Below, in pieces: positions 1 through 5,509 of a stretch of 5,509 bases of DNA. The DNA is taken from the NCBI GenBank assembly GCA_014379075.1, contig JACMMN010000462.1:1-5509 (forward strand). The letters run 5' to 3'. The notes beneath the pieces were generated by a model. The model was not told the origin of the DNA, searched no databases, and saw nothing but the letters and a program-made list of their open reading frames with translations. Position numbers and translations under genes: made by a program. The DNA is from Pyrinomonadaceae bacterium. Lineage in GTDB: Bacteria; Acidobacteriota; Blastocatellia; Pyrinomonadales; Pyrinomonadaceae. Positions within the stretch are counted from its first letter, which is position 1. Each line of letters begins with the position of its first letter.

Positions 1-566
1 AGAACGGTACGGGTTGGATCGAAGTCATAGTCGGTTCGATGTTCTCAGGAAAGTCCGAGGAGCTTATTCGTCGCCTAAATCGCGCGCGTATCGCCAGACA
101 AAAAGTTCAGGTCTTCAAACCGAAGATTGACGCGCGCTATTCCCAGGAAGAGATCGCTTCGCACTCAGGCCAAAAGCACGATTCGATGCCCGTTTCATCG
201 GCGGCCGAATTGATGAAACACGTCCGAGAAGATACACAAGTGATTGGGATCGACGAAGGCCAGTTTTTTGATATGGAGCTAATTGCGGCGGTCAATGAAC
301 TTGCGGATTCAGGCAAACGCGTAATTATCGCCGGCCTCGATCAGGATTACACCGGCAAGCCTTTCGAACCGATGCCGCAGCTTCTATCAATTGCCGAATT
401 CATCACGAAAACCCATGCGATCTGCGTCAAATGCGGCAGCACGGCGAATTATTCACAGCGAACGGTCGAATCTGAAGAGCGCGTAGAGGTCGGGGCGAGC
501 GACAAATACGAGGCACGCTGCCGAAAATGTTTCGTGCCGCATTCGGACAGCCCGACGCCTGCTTAA
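1..566 (+). CDS. tdk: Type II thymidine kinase, 5' end outside window (partial)
   Basis: ATP-dependent thymidine kinase of the nucleotide salvage pathway, converting thymidine to dTMP in the cytoplasm. The reading frame is open to the left edge, and the residues before the first ATG (position 39) read NGTGWIEVIVGS, which matches the conserved family N-terminus. The true start is therefore a few codons outside the window and the ATG at 39 is internal. Counting the codon at 3-5 as residue 1, the P-loop GSMFSGKS lies at 11-18, the Walker B/catalytic motif DEGQFF at 84-89 with Glu85 as expected general base, and the lasso-region motif GLDQDYTGKPF follows at 111-121. Four cysteines (141, 144, 173, 176, as CVKC and CRKC) form a complete structural zinc site. 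The visible 187 residues are close to full family length. The gene is convergent with mtgA, 59 bp away, and I see no convincing terminator in the gap. Identification is secure. Confidence 0.96.
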   Translation, partial: NGTGWIEVIVGSMFSGKSEELIRRLNRARIARQKVQVFKPKIDARYSQEEIASHSGQKHDSMPVSSAAELMKHVREDTQVIGIDEGQFFDMELIAAVNELADSGKRVIIAGLDQDYTGKPFEPMPQLLSIAEFITKTHAICVKCGSTANYSQRTVESEERVEVGASDKYEARCRKCFVPHSDSPTPA

Positions 567-625
567 AAATCAGCGAGACTCGGTATTTCGTCAGCTGCTG
601 TTCATCGGACGCTGCTTTTCCTGGA

Positions 626-1387
626 CTAATATTTGAGTTGCACGCTGTTCATACCGCGCAGGATGGCTCGCTGGCGACGGACGACGCGTTTCTTGTTTTT
701 GGACGGGTTGAAAACATTGAGCGGGCTGGGGATCATGGCCGATAAATAAGCCGCCTCTTCGCGGCTCAGGGAGGAGGCGGATTTCTTAAAATAATTGCGG
801 GACGCCGCTTCGGCTCCGTAGATGCCGTCGCCCCATTCGATGACGTTCAGGTAGATCTCCAGAATGCGTTTTTTGGACAGTTCACGCTCTAGATAGTAGG
901 TGTAAATTGCCTCGCGTCCTTTTCGTAAAAAATTGCGGTCCTCCGATAAATACAGGTTTTTCGAGAGCTGCTGGGTGACGGTCGAAGCCCCACGTTTGAA
1001 ACTCGGCATTGGGGGAATCCATGCTTCCGGGTCGTACTCGCCCTCCGCCTTTGCCTCTTTCTCGCCTTCCCTTACCGCCTCGTCCCAAGCCTTGTTAATA
1101 GCATCCCAGTCGAAGCCGTCGTGCTCAAAAAACCGTGAATCTTCACCCGCCAGAACGGCCCTTTGCAGGTGCGGGGAGATCTGCTCCATCGGCGTCCAGA
1201 TCAGGAATTTTCGCTGCTCCCGGCCCTCGGACCTGGCCTCGGACAGCCGGTGCTCTATCATCGATGTCGTCACAGGATTTTCGTTTCGAAGGCTTGAAAA
1301 ACTGGGAAATGCGATGAGCTCATAAGCCAGCCAAACCGCCACGGCCCCGACAAGAATGAAGAATAATATTTTTGTCCAATACCACAT
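626..1387 (-). CDS. mtgA: Monofunctional biosynthetic peptidoglycan glycosyltransferase (GT51)
   Basis: Polymerises lipid II into glycan strands on the outer face of the inner membrane, without a transpeptidase domain. The ATG at 1387 gives 253 residues starting MWYWTKILFF; residues 6-27 form a single N-terminal membrane anchor. An upstream in-frame GTG at 1429 would add 14 residues before the anchor; neither start has a good Shine-Dalgarno, and the ATG gives the more usual family architecture. GT51 motifs appear in order: EDSRFFEHDGFD at 82-93 (Glu82 as catalytic base), GASTVTQQL at 133-141, RKGREA at 155-160, and RILEIYLNVIEWGDGIYG at 174-191, whose Glu177 is the second conserved acid. YLSAMIPSPL at 214-223 completes the fold. 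Between the first two motifs there is an extra acidic and proline-containing stretch (about 104-130), roughly 18 residues longer than in the Escherichia coli protein. The C-terminus is basic, and no penicillin-binding domain follows. Convergent with tdk and divergent from glgC. Confidence 0.93.
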   Translation of the reverse strand: MWYWTKILFFILVGAVAVWLAYELIAFPSFSSLRNENPVTTSMIEHRLSEARSEGREQRKFLIWTPMEQISPHLQRAVLAGEDSRFFEHDGFDWDAINKAWDEAVREGEKEAKAEGEYDPEAWIPPMPSFKRGASTVTQQLSKNLYLSEDRNFLRKGREAIYTYYLERELSKKRILEIYLNVIEWGDGIYGAEAASRNYFKKSASSLSREEAAYLSAMIPSPLNVFNPSKNKKRVVRRQRAILRGMNSVQLKY

Positions 1388-1475
1388 AAATAAGCGGTTA
1401 GCGGCAAACCGACATTGCCAAACTAACACAATAGTACGAAATATTGAATTTCAAAGGTTCATATATATTGGGTAT

Positions 1476-1500
1476 GATTCGCGGTTCGAATCCCGTTTTT
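1476..1500 (+). other. Small hairpin followed by a T-run, resembling a tRNA T-arm
   Basis: GATTCG (1476-1481) pairs perfectly with CGAATC (1487-1492) across a 5-base loop; CCG and five T residues follow. The core GGTTCGAATCC at 1483-1493 equals the common tRNA T-arm consensus, but with tRNA spacing only two T-stem pairs form, and no D-arm, anticodon arm or acceptor partner is present upstream. It could be a weak intrinsic terminator, a degenerate tRNA end, or chance. No gene on the plus strand immediately upstream needs a terminator here. Confidence 0.3.
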
Positions 1501-1522
1501 ACAACATGCGTGCAGAATTATC

Positions 1523-1552
1523 TTGAACAGGCACGGTATTTACGTCTATTCT
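1523..1552 (+). promoter_or_regulatory. Candidate sigma-70-type promoter for glgC
   Basis: TTGAAC at 1523-1528 and TATTCT at 1547-1552 each match four of six consensus positions and are 18 bp apart. They would give a leader of about 30 nt before the glgC ATG at 1591. This is the best pair I can see by eye in the gap, but it is weak and could be chance. The ATG itself is preceded only by a poor CAGG element at 1581-1584. Confidence 0.3.
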
Positions 1553-1590
1553 GAAAGTGTAGTAATATCCGAATAAGTTTCAGGCAAATT

Positions 1591-2886
1591 ATGGCTAAAT
1601 ACGATAACGTCGTAGCGGTGATCCTGGGTGGTGGTGCAGGCTCGCGGCTTTTTCCGCTGACGCGTGACCGTTCGAAACCTGCCGTGCCGCTCGGGGGCAA
1701 GTACAGATTGATCGATGTGCCGGTTTCCAACTGCATCAATTCGAGCATCACGCATATCTTTGTGTTGACGCAATATAACTCCGCTTCGCTAAACCGCCAT
1801 ATTTCACAAACATATCGATTTTCGAGCTTTTCGGACGGTTTCGTTGAGATCCTTGCCGCCGAGCAGCGCAAGGACAGCCCGGACTGGTTTCAGGGTACGG
1901 CGGACGCGGTCCGGCAGATACTGCCGCATTTGCGGGATTCCCGCGTCAAAACGCTGCTTATCCTCTCCGGCGACCATCTATACCGGATGGATTATCGCGA
2001 TTTTCTCGACCGGCATTTTTCGACGAATGCCGATGTGACTATCTCCGTGATCCCCGCAAAACGTGAGGAAGCGGAAGGGTTCGGCCTTTTAAAAACCGAC
2101 GATGCAGGTTCAATAGTCGAATTCAAGGAAAAGCCGTCGGGCGACGCTCTGGAAGCAATGCGCGTCGATACCACTAAATTCGGCCTTAGCGGTGCGGAAG
2201 CCGAGCAGCGTCCGTTTCTTGCATCGATGGGCATCTACGTTTTCGATTATCAAAAGCTGATCGAGTTGCTGGCTGCAGATGAAGGAGCGATGGATTTCGG
2301 TGGTGAGATCATCCCGACCGCAATCAAAAATTACAACGTGCAGGCCCATCTTTTCGATGGTTATTGGGAAGACATCGGGACTATCCGGGCATTTTACGAA
2401 GCCAATCTGGACCTCGCCGCGCCACTTCCGAAATTTAACTTTTTCGATACAAGATCGCCTATCTACACCCGCAGCCGCTACTTGCCGCCTTCGAAACTGC
2501 ACGATTGCGACATCGATAATTCGATGGTGAGCGAAGGCTGCATCATGAATGGCGTACACGCCCGCAGTTCGATCATCGGATTACGAAGCAGGCTGGACGA
2601 AGGCGTGCGGATAGAAGATTCGATAATTATGGGTTCGGATTATTTCGAATCAATCGAGGAGATCAAGAGTGATGTAGACTCCGGCCATCCCCATCTGGGC
2701 ATCGGTCAAAACACGATGATCCGGCGCGCAATTGTCGATAAAAATGTAAGGATCGGAAAAAACGTGAGACTTTTGAACCTGGCCGGAATCGATCACTACG
2801 ATCATGAACGGGGCTGTTTTTATATTCGTGAGGGGATAATAATCGTGCCGAAAGGCGCGGTGGTCGAAGACGGGACCGAAATTTAA
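1591..2886 (+). CDS. glgC: Glucose-1-phosphate adenylyltransferase (ADP-glucose pyrophosphorylase)
   Basis: Makes ADP-glucose and pyrophosphate from ATP and glucose 1-phosphate, the regulated first step of bacterial glycogen synthesis; works as a cytoplasmic homotetramer. At 431 residues it is full family length. The nucleotidyltransferase domain (about 1-275) shows GGGAGSRLFPLT at 13-24, Lys29 in RSKPAVPL, WFQGTADAV at 99-107, the metal-binding SGDHLYRMDY at 126-135 (Asp128), the sugar-phosphate motif FKEKP at 178-182 (Lys181) and YWEDIGT at 258-264. A left-handed beta-helix with hexapeptide-like repeats occupies about 290-431. The overall sequence and the C-terminal motifs VDKNVRIG (Lys384) and IVPKGAVVEDGT (Lys421) look more like cyanobacterial and plant enzymes than like E. 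coli GlgC. The position of E. coli Lys39 is Asp26 here. No other glycogen gene is in view, so it may stand alone. It ends 7 bp from the convergent VWFA-related gene, with no terminator between them. Confidence 0.96.
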   Translation: MAKYDNVVAVILGGGAGSRLFPLTRDRSKPAVPLGGKYRLIDVPVSNCINSSITHIFVLTQYNSASLNRHISQTYRFSSFSDGFVEILAAEQRKDSPDWFQGTADAVRQILPHLRDSRVKTLLILSGDHLYRMDYRDFLDRHFSTNADVTISVIPAKREEAEGFGLLKTDDAGSIVEFKEKPSGDALEAMRVDTTKFGLSGAEAEQRPFLASMGIYVFDYQKLIELLAADEGAMDFGGEIIPTAIKNYNVQAHLFDGYWEDIGTIRAFYEANLDLAAPLPKFNFFDTRSPIYTRSRYLPPSKLHDCDIDNSMVSEGCIMNGVHARSSIIGLRSRLDEGVRIEDSIIMGSDYFESIEEIKSDVDSGHPHLGIGQNTMIRRAIVDKNVRIGKNVRLLNLAGIDHYDHERGCFYIREGIIIVPKGAVVEDGTEI

Positions 2887-2893
2887 CCGAAAA

Positions 2894-4075
2894 CTATTTC
2901 TTTTTCATATTTTTAGCGACAATGTAGCTCTCTCTTGCCCGAACCACCGCATTGGTTTGATCTACGCGCACTTTTATCTTTCGTGTTTTGCCAGGTCTTG
3001 CTTCATCCTTCGGGTAATAGCCAAGGCTGTAAAACTCCCGCAATTCGCTGGCGATCTTTGCAAAAGAACTTGCGAGATTTTCGAGCGTGCTCGCAAGATA
3101 AATACGACCGCCGGTCCGAACCGCAAGTTGATCTAGATATTCTTCGCCTTTCGCATATTCCTCTGAAGTGGTTCCTTTGTCGCTCGGTGTGCCCATTCCG
3201 GGGCCGGGAAGGGGAAACGGAAATGGGTTATTCGCGGGAATTATCGGTGGAGTCGATTTCGGTTTCGAATCCGGAATGCCGATACCGCGCTTGTTCTTCA
3301 TCGCCTGCACATCCGCGAAAGTGTCGTACCGGATCGGATATATCAGCGCATCGAGTTCCATTGCGTCGCTCAAATTTTCCAGATCGTGCGACGATCGGCT
3401 CGTCGTGTCGACCCCGTCAGTAAAAAGCACTATCGCCTTACGGCCCTTTATTGATCTTAGCCGGTCGTTCATTGTCCGGTCGACCGCTTCGTAAAGGCTC
3501 GTGCCGTTCGCGATCTTTGTCTGCCGGATCGCTCCGTAGATTCGTTTCCGGTCGCTGGTCGCCTCGCAAAGCATATGAACTTCTTCGTCGAAAGAGATAA
3601 CGAGGACCTTATCGTCCGGCCTAAGCTGATCGATAAACGCAATTGCCGCATTCTGTATCTCCTCGATCTTAAAGGTCGTGGAATAACTCATGTCGAGAAC
3701 CAGAGCAACGGTAAACGGCTGCGATTCATTGCTAAAATAGGCTATCTCCTGTTCGACGTTATCCTCAAAAACTTTGAATTGCTCCTTGGCAAGCCCGCCG
3801 ATGAAGCGATTCTTTCTATCCAGAATTCGCACTGGTATGGATACAAGTTCCGTATCGACCTTAATGAGTTCACCGGAATCGTCCAGCTGGTGCGTATCCG
3901 GTGTATCTGGCTCAAATATCAGAACCTCGGGCGTCGGAGTCGGAGTGGGCTGAACGACGGGACGTTTATTCAATTTTTTGTCTGCCGACGACGGCGAAAC
4001 GCGGCTCGATTGAGCATTCGCACCCGGCAAACCAAAAAGCAGCAAAAGAAAGATATAAAATACGATTTTATTCAT
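2894..4075 (-). CDS. Exported VWFA-related protein (acidobacterial family), proline-rich insert
   Basis: Probable periplasmic or secreted protein with a von Willebrand A ligand-binding domain; its ligand is unknown. The ATG at 4075 gives 393 residues beginning with a signal peptide (MNKIVFYIFL, hydrophobic core 4-17) and a likely signal peptidase I site after ANA at 21. A TTG at 4096 would put seven residues before the signal and is less likely. A PTPTPTP linker (about 43-49) precedes the family's N-terminal module (70-115, LVSIPVRILDRKNRF). The VWA domain (about 121-345) has a complete metal site: DMSYS at 128-132, Thr192 in NGTSLYEAV, and Asp220 in FTDGVD. Residues 253-303 are a proline-rich insert. 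The C-terminal tail carries REFYSLGYYP (346-355) and a final beta strand. There is no transmembrane segment or sorting signal after the leader. It is paralogous to the next gene upstream but separated from it by a terminator, so probably transcribed on its own. Confidence 0.9.
   Translation of the reverse strand: MNKIVFYIFLLLLFGLPGANAQSSRVSPSSADKKLNKRPVVQPTPTPTPEVLIFEPDTPDTHQLDDSGELIKVDTELVSIPVRILDRKNRFIGGLAKEQFKVFEDNVEQEIAYFSNESQPFTVALVLDMSYSTTFKIEEIQNAAIAFIDQLRPDDKVLVISFDEEVHMLCEATSDRKRIYGAIRQTKIANGTSLYEAVDRTMNDRLRSIKGRKAIVLFTDGVDTTSRSSHDLENLSDAMELDALIYPIRYDTFADVQAMKNKRGIGIPDSKPKSTPPIIPANNPFPFPLPGPGMGTPSDKGTTSEEYAKGEEYLDQLAVRTGGRIYLASTLENLASSFAKIASELREFYSLGYYPKDEARPGKTRKIKVRVDQTNAVVRARESYIVAKNMKKK
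3167..3319 (-). other. Proline-rich insert within the VWA domain
   Basis: Encodes residues 253-303 of the VWFA-related protein at 2894-4075. The segment falls between the IYPIRYDT strand and the SEEYAKGEEYL helix, and is rich in Pro, Gly and Lys, including a PFPFPLPGPG run. It looks like a disordered loop emerging from the VWA fold. The paralogue carries a segment of the same length but different composition at the same place. Confidence 0.7.
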
Positions 4076-4122
4076 TGGAAAACCCGCACAAAGCAAATTC
4101 GATTGTTCGATGCTTCGAGGGT

Positions 4123-4128
4123 TTTATA
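4123..4128 (-). promoter_or_regulatory. Candidate -10 element for the downstream VWFA-related gene
   Basis: Reading the minus strand, TATAAA matches five of six -10 consensus positions and would start transcription about 40 nt before the ATG at 4075. No good -35 box lies 16-18 bp further upstream, so the call is tentative. A promoter is expected here, because a strong terminator separates this gene from the paralogue upstream. Confidence 0.3.
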
Positions 4129-4156
4129 AAGATGCATCGGGGAAAGCATTCATATT

Positions 4157-4191
4157 AAAAAACAAAAAAAGGCAATCGGTGTCCGATTGCC
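4157..4191 (-). terminator. Intrinsic terminator of the upstream VWFA-related gene
   Basis: On the minus strand, GGCAATCGG (4191-4183) pairs perfectly over nine bases with CCGATTGCC (4179-4171) across a three-base ACA loop. Seven T residues, one G and six more T residues follow (4170-4157). The hairpin lies 30 bp after the stop codon of the gene at 4222-5430. Stem, tight loop and long U-tract make this a textbook rho-independent terminator. On the plus strand the hairpin has no T-run after it, so it appears to work in one direction only. Confidence 0.93.
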
Positions 4192-4221
4192 TCTTGCGTA
4201 ACTGAGTACCCGAACCACTCC

Positions 4222-5430
4222 TTATTTTCCAGCAATTTTACCGCCGTTTTCGCCGACCGTATATGTATTTTTCGCACGCACCACAACATTCGGACGCATT
4301 ACCCTGACTTTTATTTGTTTGCGTTCACCGATCCGGCCTGGATTGTCTGGATAATAACCGAGGGAATACTGCCTGCGAAGTTCCTCGGCAATTCCGGCGA
4401 ACGAGGCTTCCAGGCTGCTCAAAACATCAGCATCGAAATTTCGCCCGCCACTATTTTGTGCAAGCGCCGTCAGGTATCGTCGGCCCGTTTCGTACTCGCC
4501 CGAACTCGATCCAGAGCTTCCGCCGCCCATCTGTATCGTTCCGCCCCCCAAAATAGTTCCTAAAATATCTTCCAAATTGCCGCGCCTGCGTCCGCGGCGC
4601 TGCGGGTAGCCGTAGCCGCCGCGGCCTCCACCACCACCGCCGAACCCATCACGCTGGGTATTGTATCGGATCGGATAAAACAATGCATCGGCCTCCTCGA
4701 CATCGGTGACAGTGCTTTGATAGTTGGCGCGACGCGACGTGGTATCGACGCCATCGGTAAACAAAACCACTGCCTTCCGCCCTTCAATTCTGCGAAGTTC
4801 CTGATTTATAACGTAATCGACTGCCTCGTAAAGGCTAGTGCCGTCACCCATTCGCGTCTGACGGATAGCATTCCGAAGCTGATTTCGATTATTCGTGGGC
4901 TGGCTCAAGACTCTGACACTATCATCGAATTCGATCACCATGACCCGGTCGTTGGCCCGAAGCTGATTAACGAAAGAAATTGCCGAATTCTGGATCTCCT
5001 CGATCTGAAACTGTGTGGAGGGGCTGACATCGATCATCAAAACGACCGTGAACGGCTGTTCGACTGATTGAAAATAACCGACCTTTTGTTCGATCCCATT
5101 CTCAAAGATCTGAAAATCCTTTTGCTGCAAGCCGGATATGAAACGCCCTTCGCGGTCCAGAACGGAGACGGGCATAGTCACGAGATTTGTCTCGACCTTG
5201 ATAACTTCATTCTCGTCTTCGATTCCGGGTGTCGGTGTCGGTGCTGGCCGGTTGCTGCTGCCGCCGATCAATACAGGCGGCCGGTTCGACGAATCACGGG
5301 GCGGGGCGTTTTGGATAGCGGGAGCGACAGGCGTCGGTGCGACGCGCGGCCGGGTCGAGCGGGTGCCCTGACCAAAAGTGGTAAAAGTCAGCATCCCCAA
5401 ACATACGGCAAGAAGCATTAAGTTCTTCAT
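4222..5430 (-). CDS. Exported VWFA-related protein (acidobacterial family), Gly/Arg-rich insert
   Basis: Paralogue of the neighbouring gene; a probable exported von Willebrand A protein with unknown ligand. The 402-residue product starts with a signal peptide (MKNLMLLAVC, hydrophobic core about 4-18) and a likely cleavage after TFG at 20. Cys10 sits within the hydrophobic core and does not make a lipobox. A Pro/Ser/Asn-rich linker (22-70, ending APTPTPG) leads to the N-terminal module LVTMPVSVLDREGRF (83-97). The VWA metal site is complete: DVSPS at 134-138, Thr198 in DGTSLYEAV and Asp226 in FTDGVD. Residues 259-309 form an insert rich in glycine and arginine, including six consecutive glycines and GRGGYGYPQRRGRRRG. 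The tail has RRQYSLGYYP (352-361). A good Shine-Dalgarno (GGAGA) supports the ATG at 5430, and an intrinsic terminator follows the stop. The VWA block aligns ungapped with the paralogue at about 55% identity by hand count. Confidence 0.92.
   Translation of the reverse strand: MKNLMLLAVCLGMLTFTTFGQGTRSTRPRVAPTPVAPAIQNAPPRDSSNRPPVLIGGSSNRPAPTPTPGIEDENEVIKVETNLVTMPVSVLDREGRFISGLQQKDFQIFENGIEQKVGYFQSVEQPFTVVLMIDVSPSTQFQIEEIQNSAISFVNQLRANDRVMVIEFDDSVRVLSQPTNNRNQLRNAIRQTRMGDGTSLYEAVDYVINQELRRIEGRKAVVLFTDGVDTTSRRANYQSTVTDVEEADALFYPIRYNTQRDGFGGGGGGRGGYGYPQRRGRRRGNLEDILGTILGGGTIQMGGGSSGSSSGEYETGRRYLTALAQNSGGRNFDADVLSSLEASFAGIAEELRRQYSLGYYPDNPGRIGERKQIKVRVMRPNVVVRAKNTYTVGENGGKIAGK
4504..4656 (-). other. 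Glycine/arginine-rich insert within the VWA domain
   Basis: Encodes residues 259-309 of the VWFA-related protein at 4222-5430. It begins with a six-glycine run, continues through an RGG-like and RRGRRRG basic cluster, then a short hydrophobic LEDILGTIL, and ends in a Gly/Ser stretch. It occupies exactly the position of the proline-rich insert in the paralogue and has the same length of 51 residues. Most of it is probably disordered and positively charged. Confidence 0.7.
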
Positions 5431-5439
5431 AATTTCGAT

Positions 5440-5444
5440 TCTCC
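5440..5444 (-). promoter_or_regulatory. Shine-Dalgarno site of the upstream VWFA-related gene
   Basis: GGAGA on the minus strand lies nine bases before the ATG at 5430. It is the only clear Shine-Dalgarno match in front of a gene in this window and fixes the start of this reading frame. Confidence 0.75.
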
Positions 5445-5476
5445 GGGCGCAAGAAACTTACTTTGGGGAAAGCGAA

Positions 5477-5482
5477 ATTATG
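5477..5482 (-). promoter_or_regulatory. Candidate -10 element for the upstream VWFA-related gene
   Basis: CATAAT on the minus strand matches five of six -10 positions and would place a transcription start near 5470, about 40 nt before the ATG. The expected -35 position shows no good match within the remaining bases of the window, so this is only a candidate. Confidence 0.3.
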
Positions 5483-5509
5483 ATTAGAATTCGGGTTTAT
5501 TAGTTGCTA

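Larger units (their letters stand above)
1388..1590. other. Divergent intergenic region between mtgA and glgC
   Basis: This 203-bp gap separates the starts of two divergently transcribed genes and should hold both promoters. It is more AT-rich than the flanking genes, notably at 1440-1470. It contains a short hairpin (1476-1492) and a weak sigma-70-like promoter candidate for glgC (1523-1552). For mtgA I see only AT-rich hexamers with no convincing partner box. No intact tRNA, conserved riboswitch or plausible small protein gene is visible. Confidence 0.6.

Noticed and set aside
567..625. Shared bidirectional terminator between tdk and mtgA
   Set aside because: Only 4-bp complementary stretches such as CAGC/GCTG can be found, with wide loops and no adequate T-run directly after them.
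1388..1429. N-terminal extension of MtgA from a GTG at 1429
   Set aside because: It would place 14 polar and basic residues before the membrane anchor without a Shine-Dalgarno; the ATG at 1387 gives a normal anchor-first protein, although the extension cannot be fully excluded.
1430..1505. Complete tRNA gene ending in GGTTCGAATCCCG
   Set aside because: With tRNA spacing only two T-stem pairs form, and there is no acceptor partner, D-arm or anticodon arm in the 70 bp upstream.
1474..1554. 26-codon open frame starting at an ATG in the glgC upstream gap, as a leader peptide
   Set aside because: It has no good ribosome binding site, it overlaps the hairpin and the promoter candidate, and its sequence shows no regulatory codon run.
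1518..1871. Minus-strand open frame overlapping the start of glgC
   Set aside because: It is antisense to the conserved nucleotide-binding region of GlgC, and the product has no family features.
2110..2559. 149-codon minus-strand open frame within glgC
   Set aside because: It is antisense to conserved GlgC sequence and shows no motif; it follows from the codon bias of the real gene.
4076..4096. TTG start for the downstream VWFA-related protein
   Set aside because: It adds seven residues including a cysteine before an otherwise standard signal peptide; the ATG at 4075 fits better.
3575..4129. 184-codon open frame on the plus strand opposite the VWFA-related gene
   Set aside because: It is antisense to a conserved coding region with an intact signal peptide and VWA motifs, and its product shows no recognisable fold or motif.
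4222..5430. Lipoprotein signal in the upstream VWFA-related protein (Cys10)
   Set aside because: The residues before Cys10 (LAV) do not fit a lipobox and the cysteine lies too early within the hydrophobic core; a signal peptidase I site near residue 20 fits better.
2894..5430. VWA-based defence or MoxR-type ATPase system
   Set aside because: Both VWA proteins have signal peptides and belong to the exported acidobacterial family. No MoxR ATPase, nuclease, protease or other effector is adjacent within the window.

Overview
This is an ordinary-looking chromosomal segment with five protein-coding genes, one of them cut by the left edge. I see no RNA gene, mobile element, CRISPR array or integration scar that I can defend. 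Two adjacent paralogues carry the N-terminal sheet, von Willebrand A fold and C-terminal 'SLGYYP' tail typical of the VWFA-related family that is greatly expanded in Acidobacteriota. Together with the moderate GC content, this points to an acidobacterium, perhaps of the Blastocatellia. That assignment is an inference from family membership, since no rRNA or ribosomal protein gene is present to test it.

Layout, left to right. Positions 1-566 (+) hold the 3' part of a type II thymidine kinase gene (tdk). Positions 626-1387 (-) hold a monofunctional peptidoglycan glycosyltransferase (mtgA), convergent with tdk. A 203-bp divergent intergenic region (1388-1590) contains a small hairpin and a weak promoter candidate. 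Positions 1591-2886 (+) hold glucose-1-phosphate adenylyltransferase (glgC), which ends tail to tail, 7 bp away, against the first VWFA-related gene at 2894-4075 (-). A second VWFA-related gene lies upstream of it on the same strand at 4222-5430 (-) and ends in a very clear intrinsic terminator at 4157-4191. The last 79 bp hold its ribosome binding site and probable promoter.

The genes do not form a pathway. tdk (nucleotide salvage), mtgA (cell wall) and glgC (glycogen) are unrelated housekeeping functions in alternating orientation, so most are probably transcribed alone. The two VWFA-related genes are the accessory part. They are exported proteins with intact metal-ion-dependent adhesion site residues, so they probably bind a protein or polymer ligand outside the cytoplasm; the ligand is unknown. 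They align without gaps over the whole conserved region (by hand count about 55% identity over 182 residues, then about 52% over 83). Between these blocks each carries a 51-residue insert, proline-rich in one and glycine/arginine-rich in the other. This pair is the most interesting content here. I did not find evidence for a new multi-gene system.
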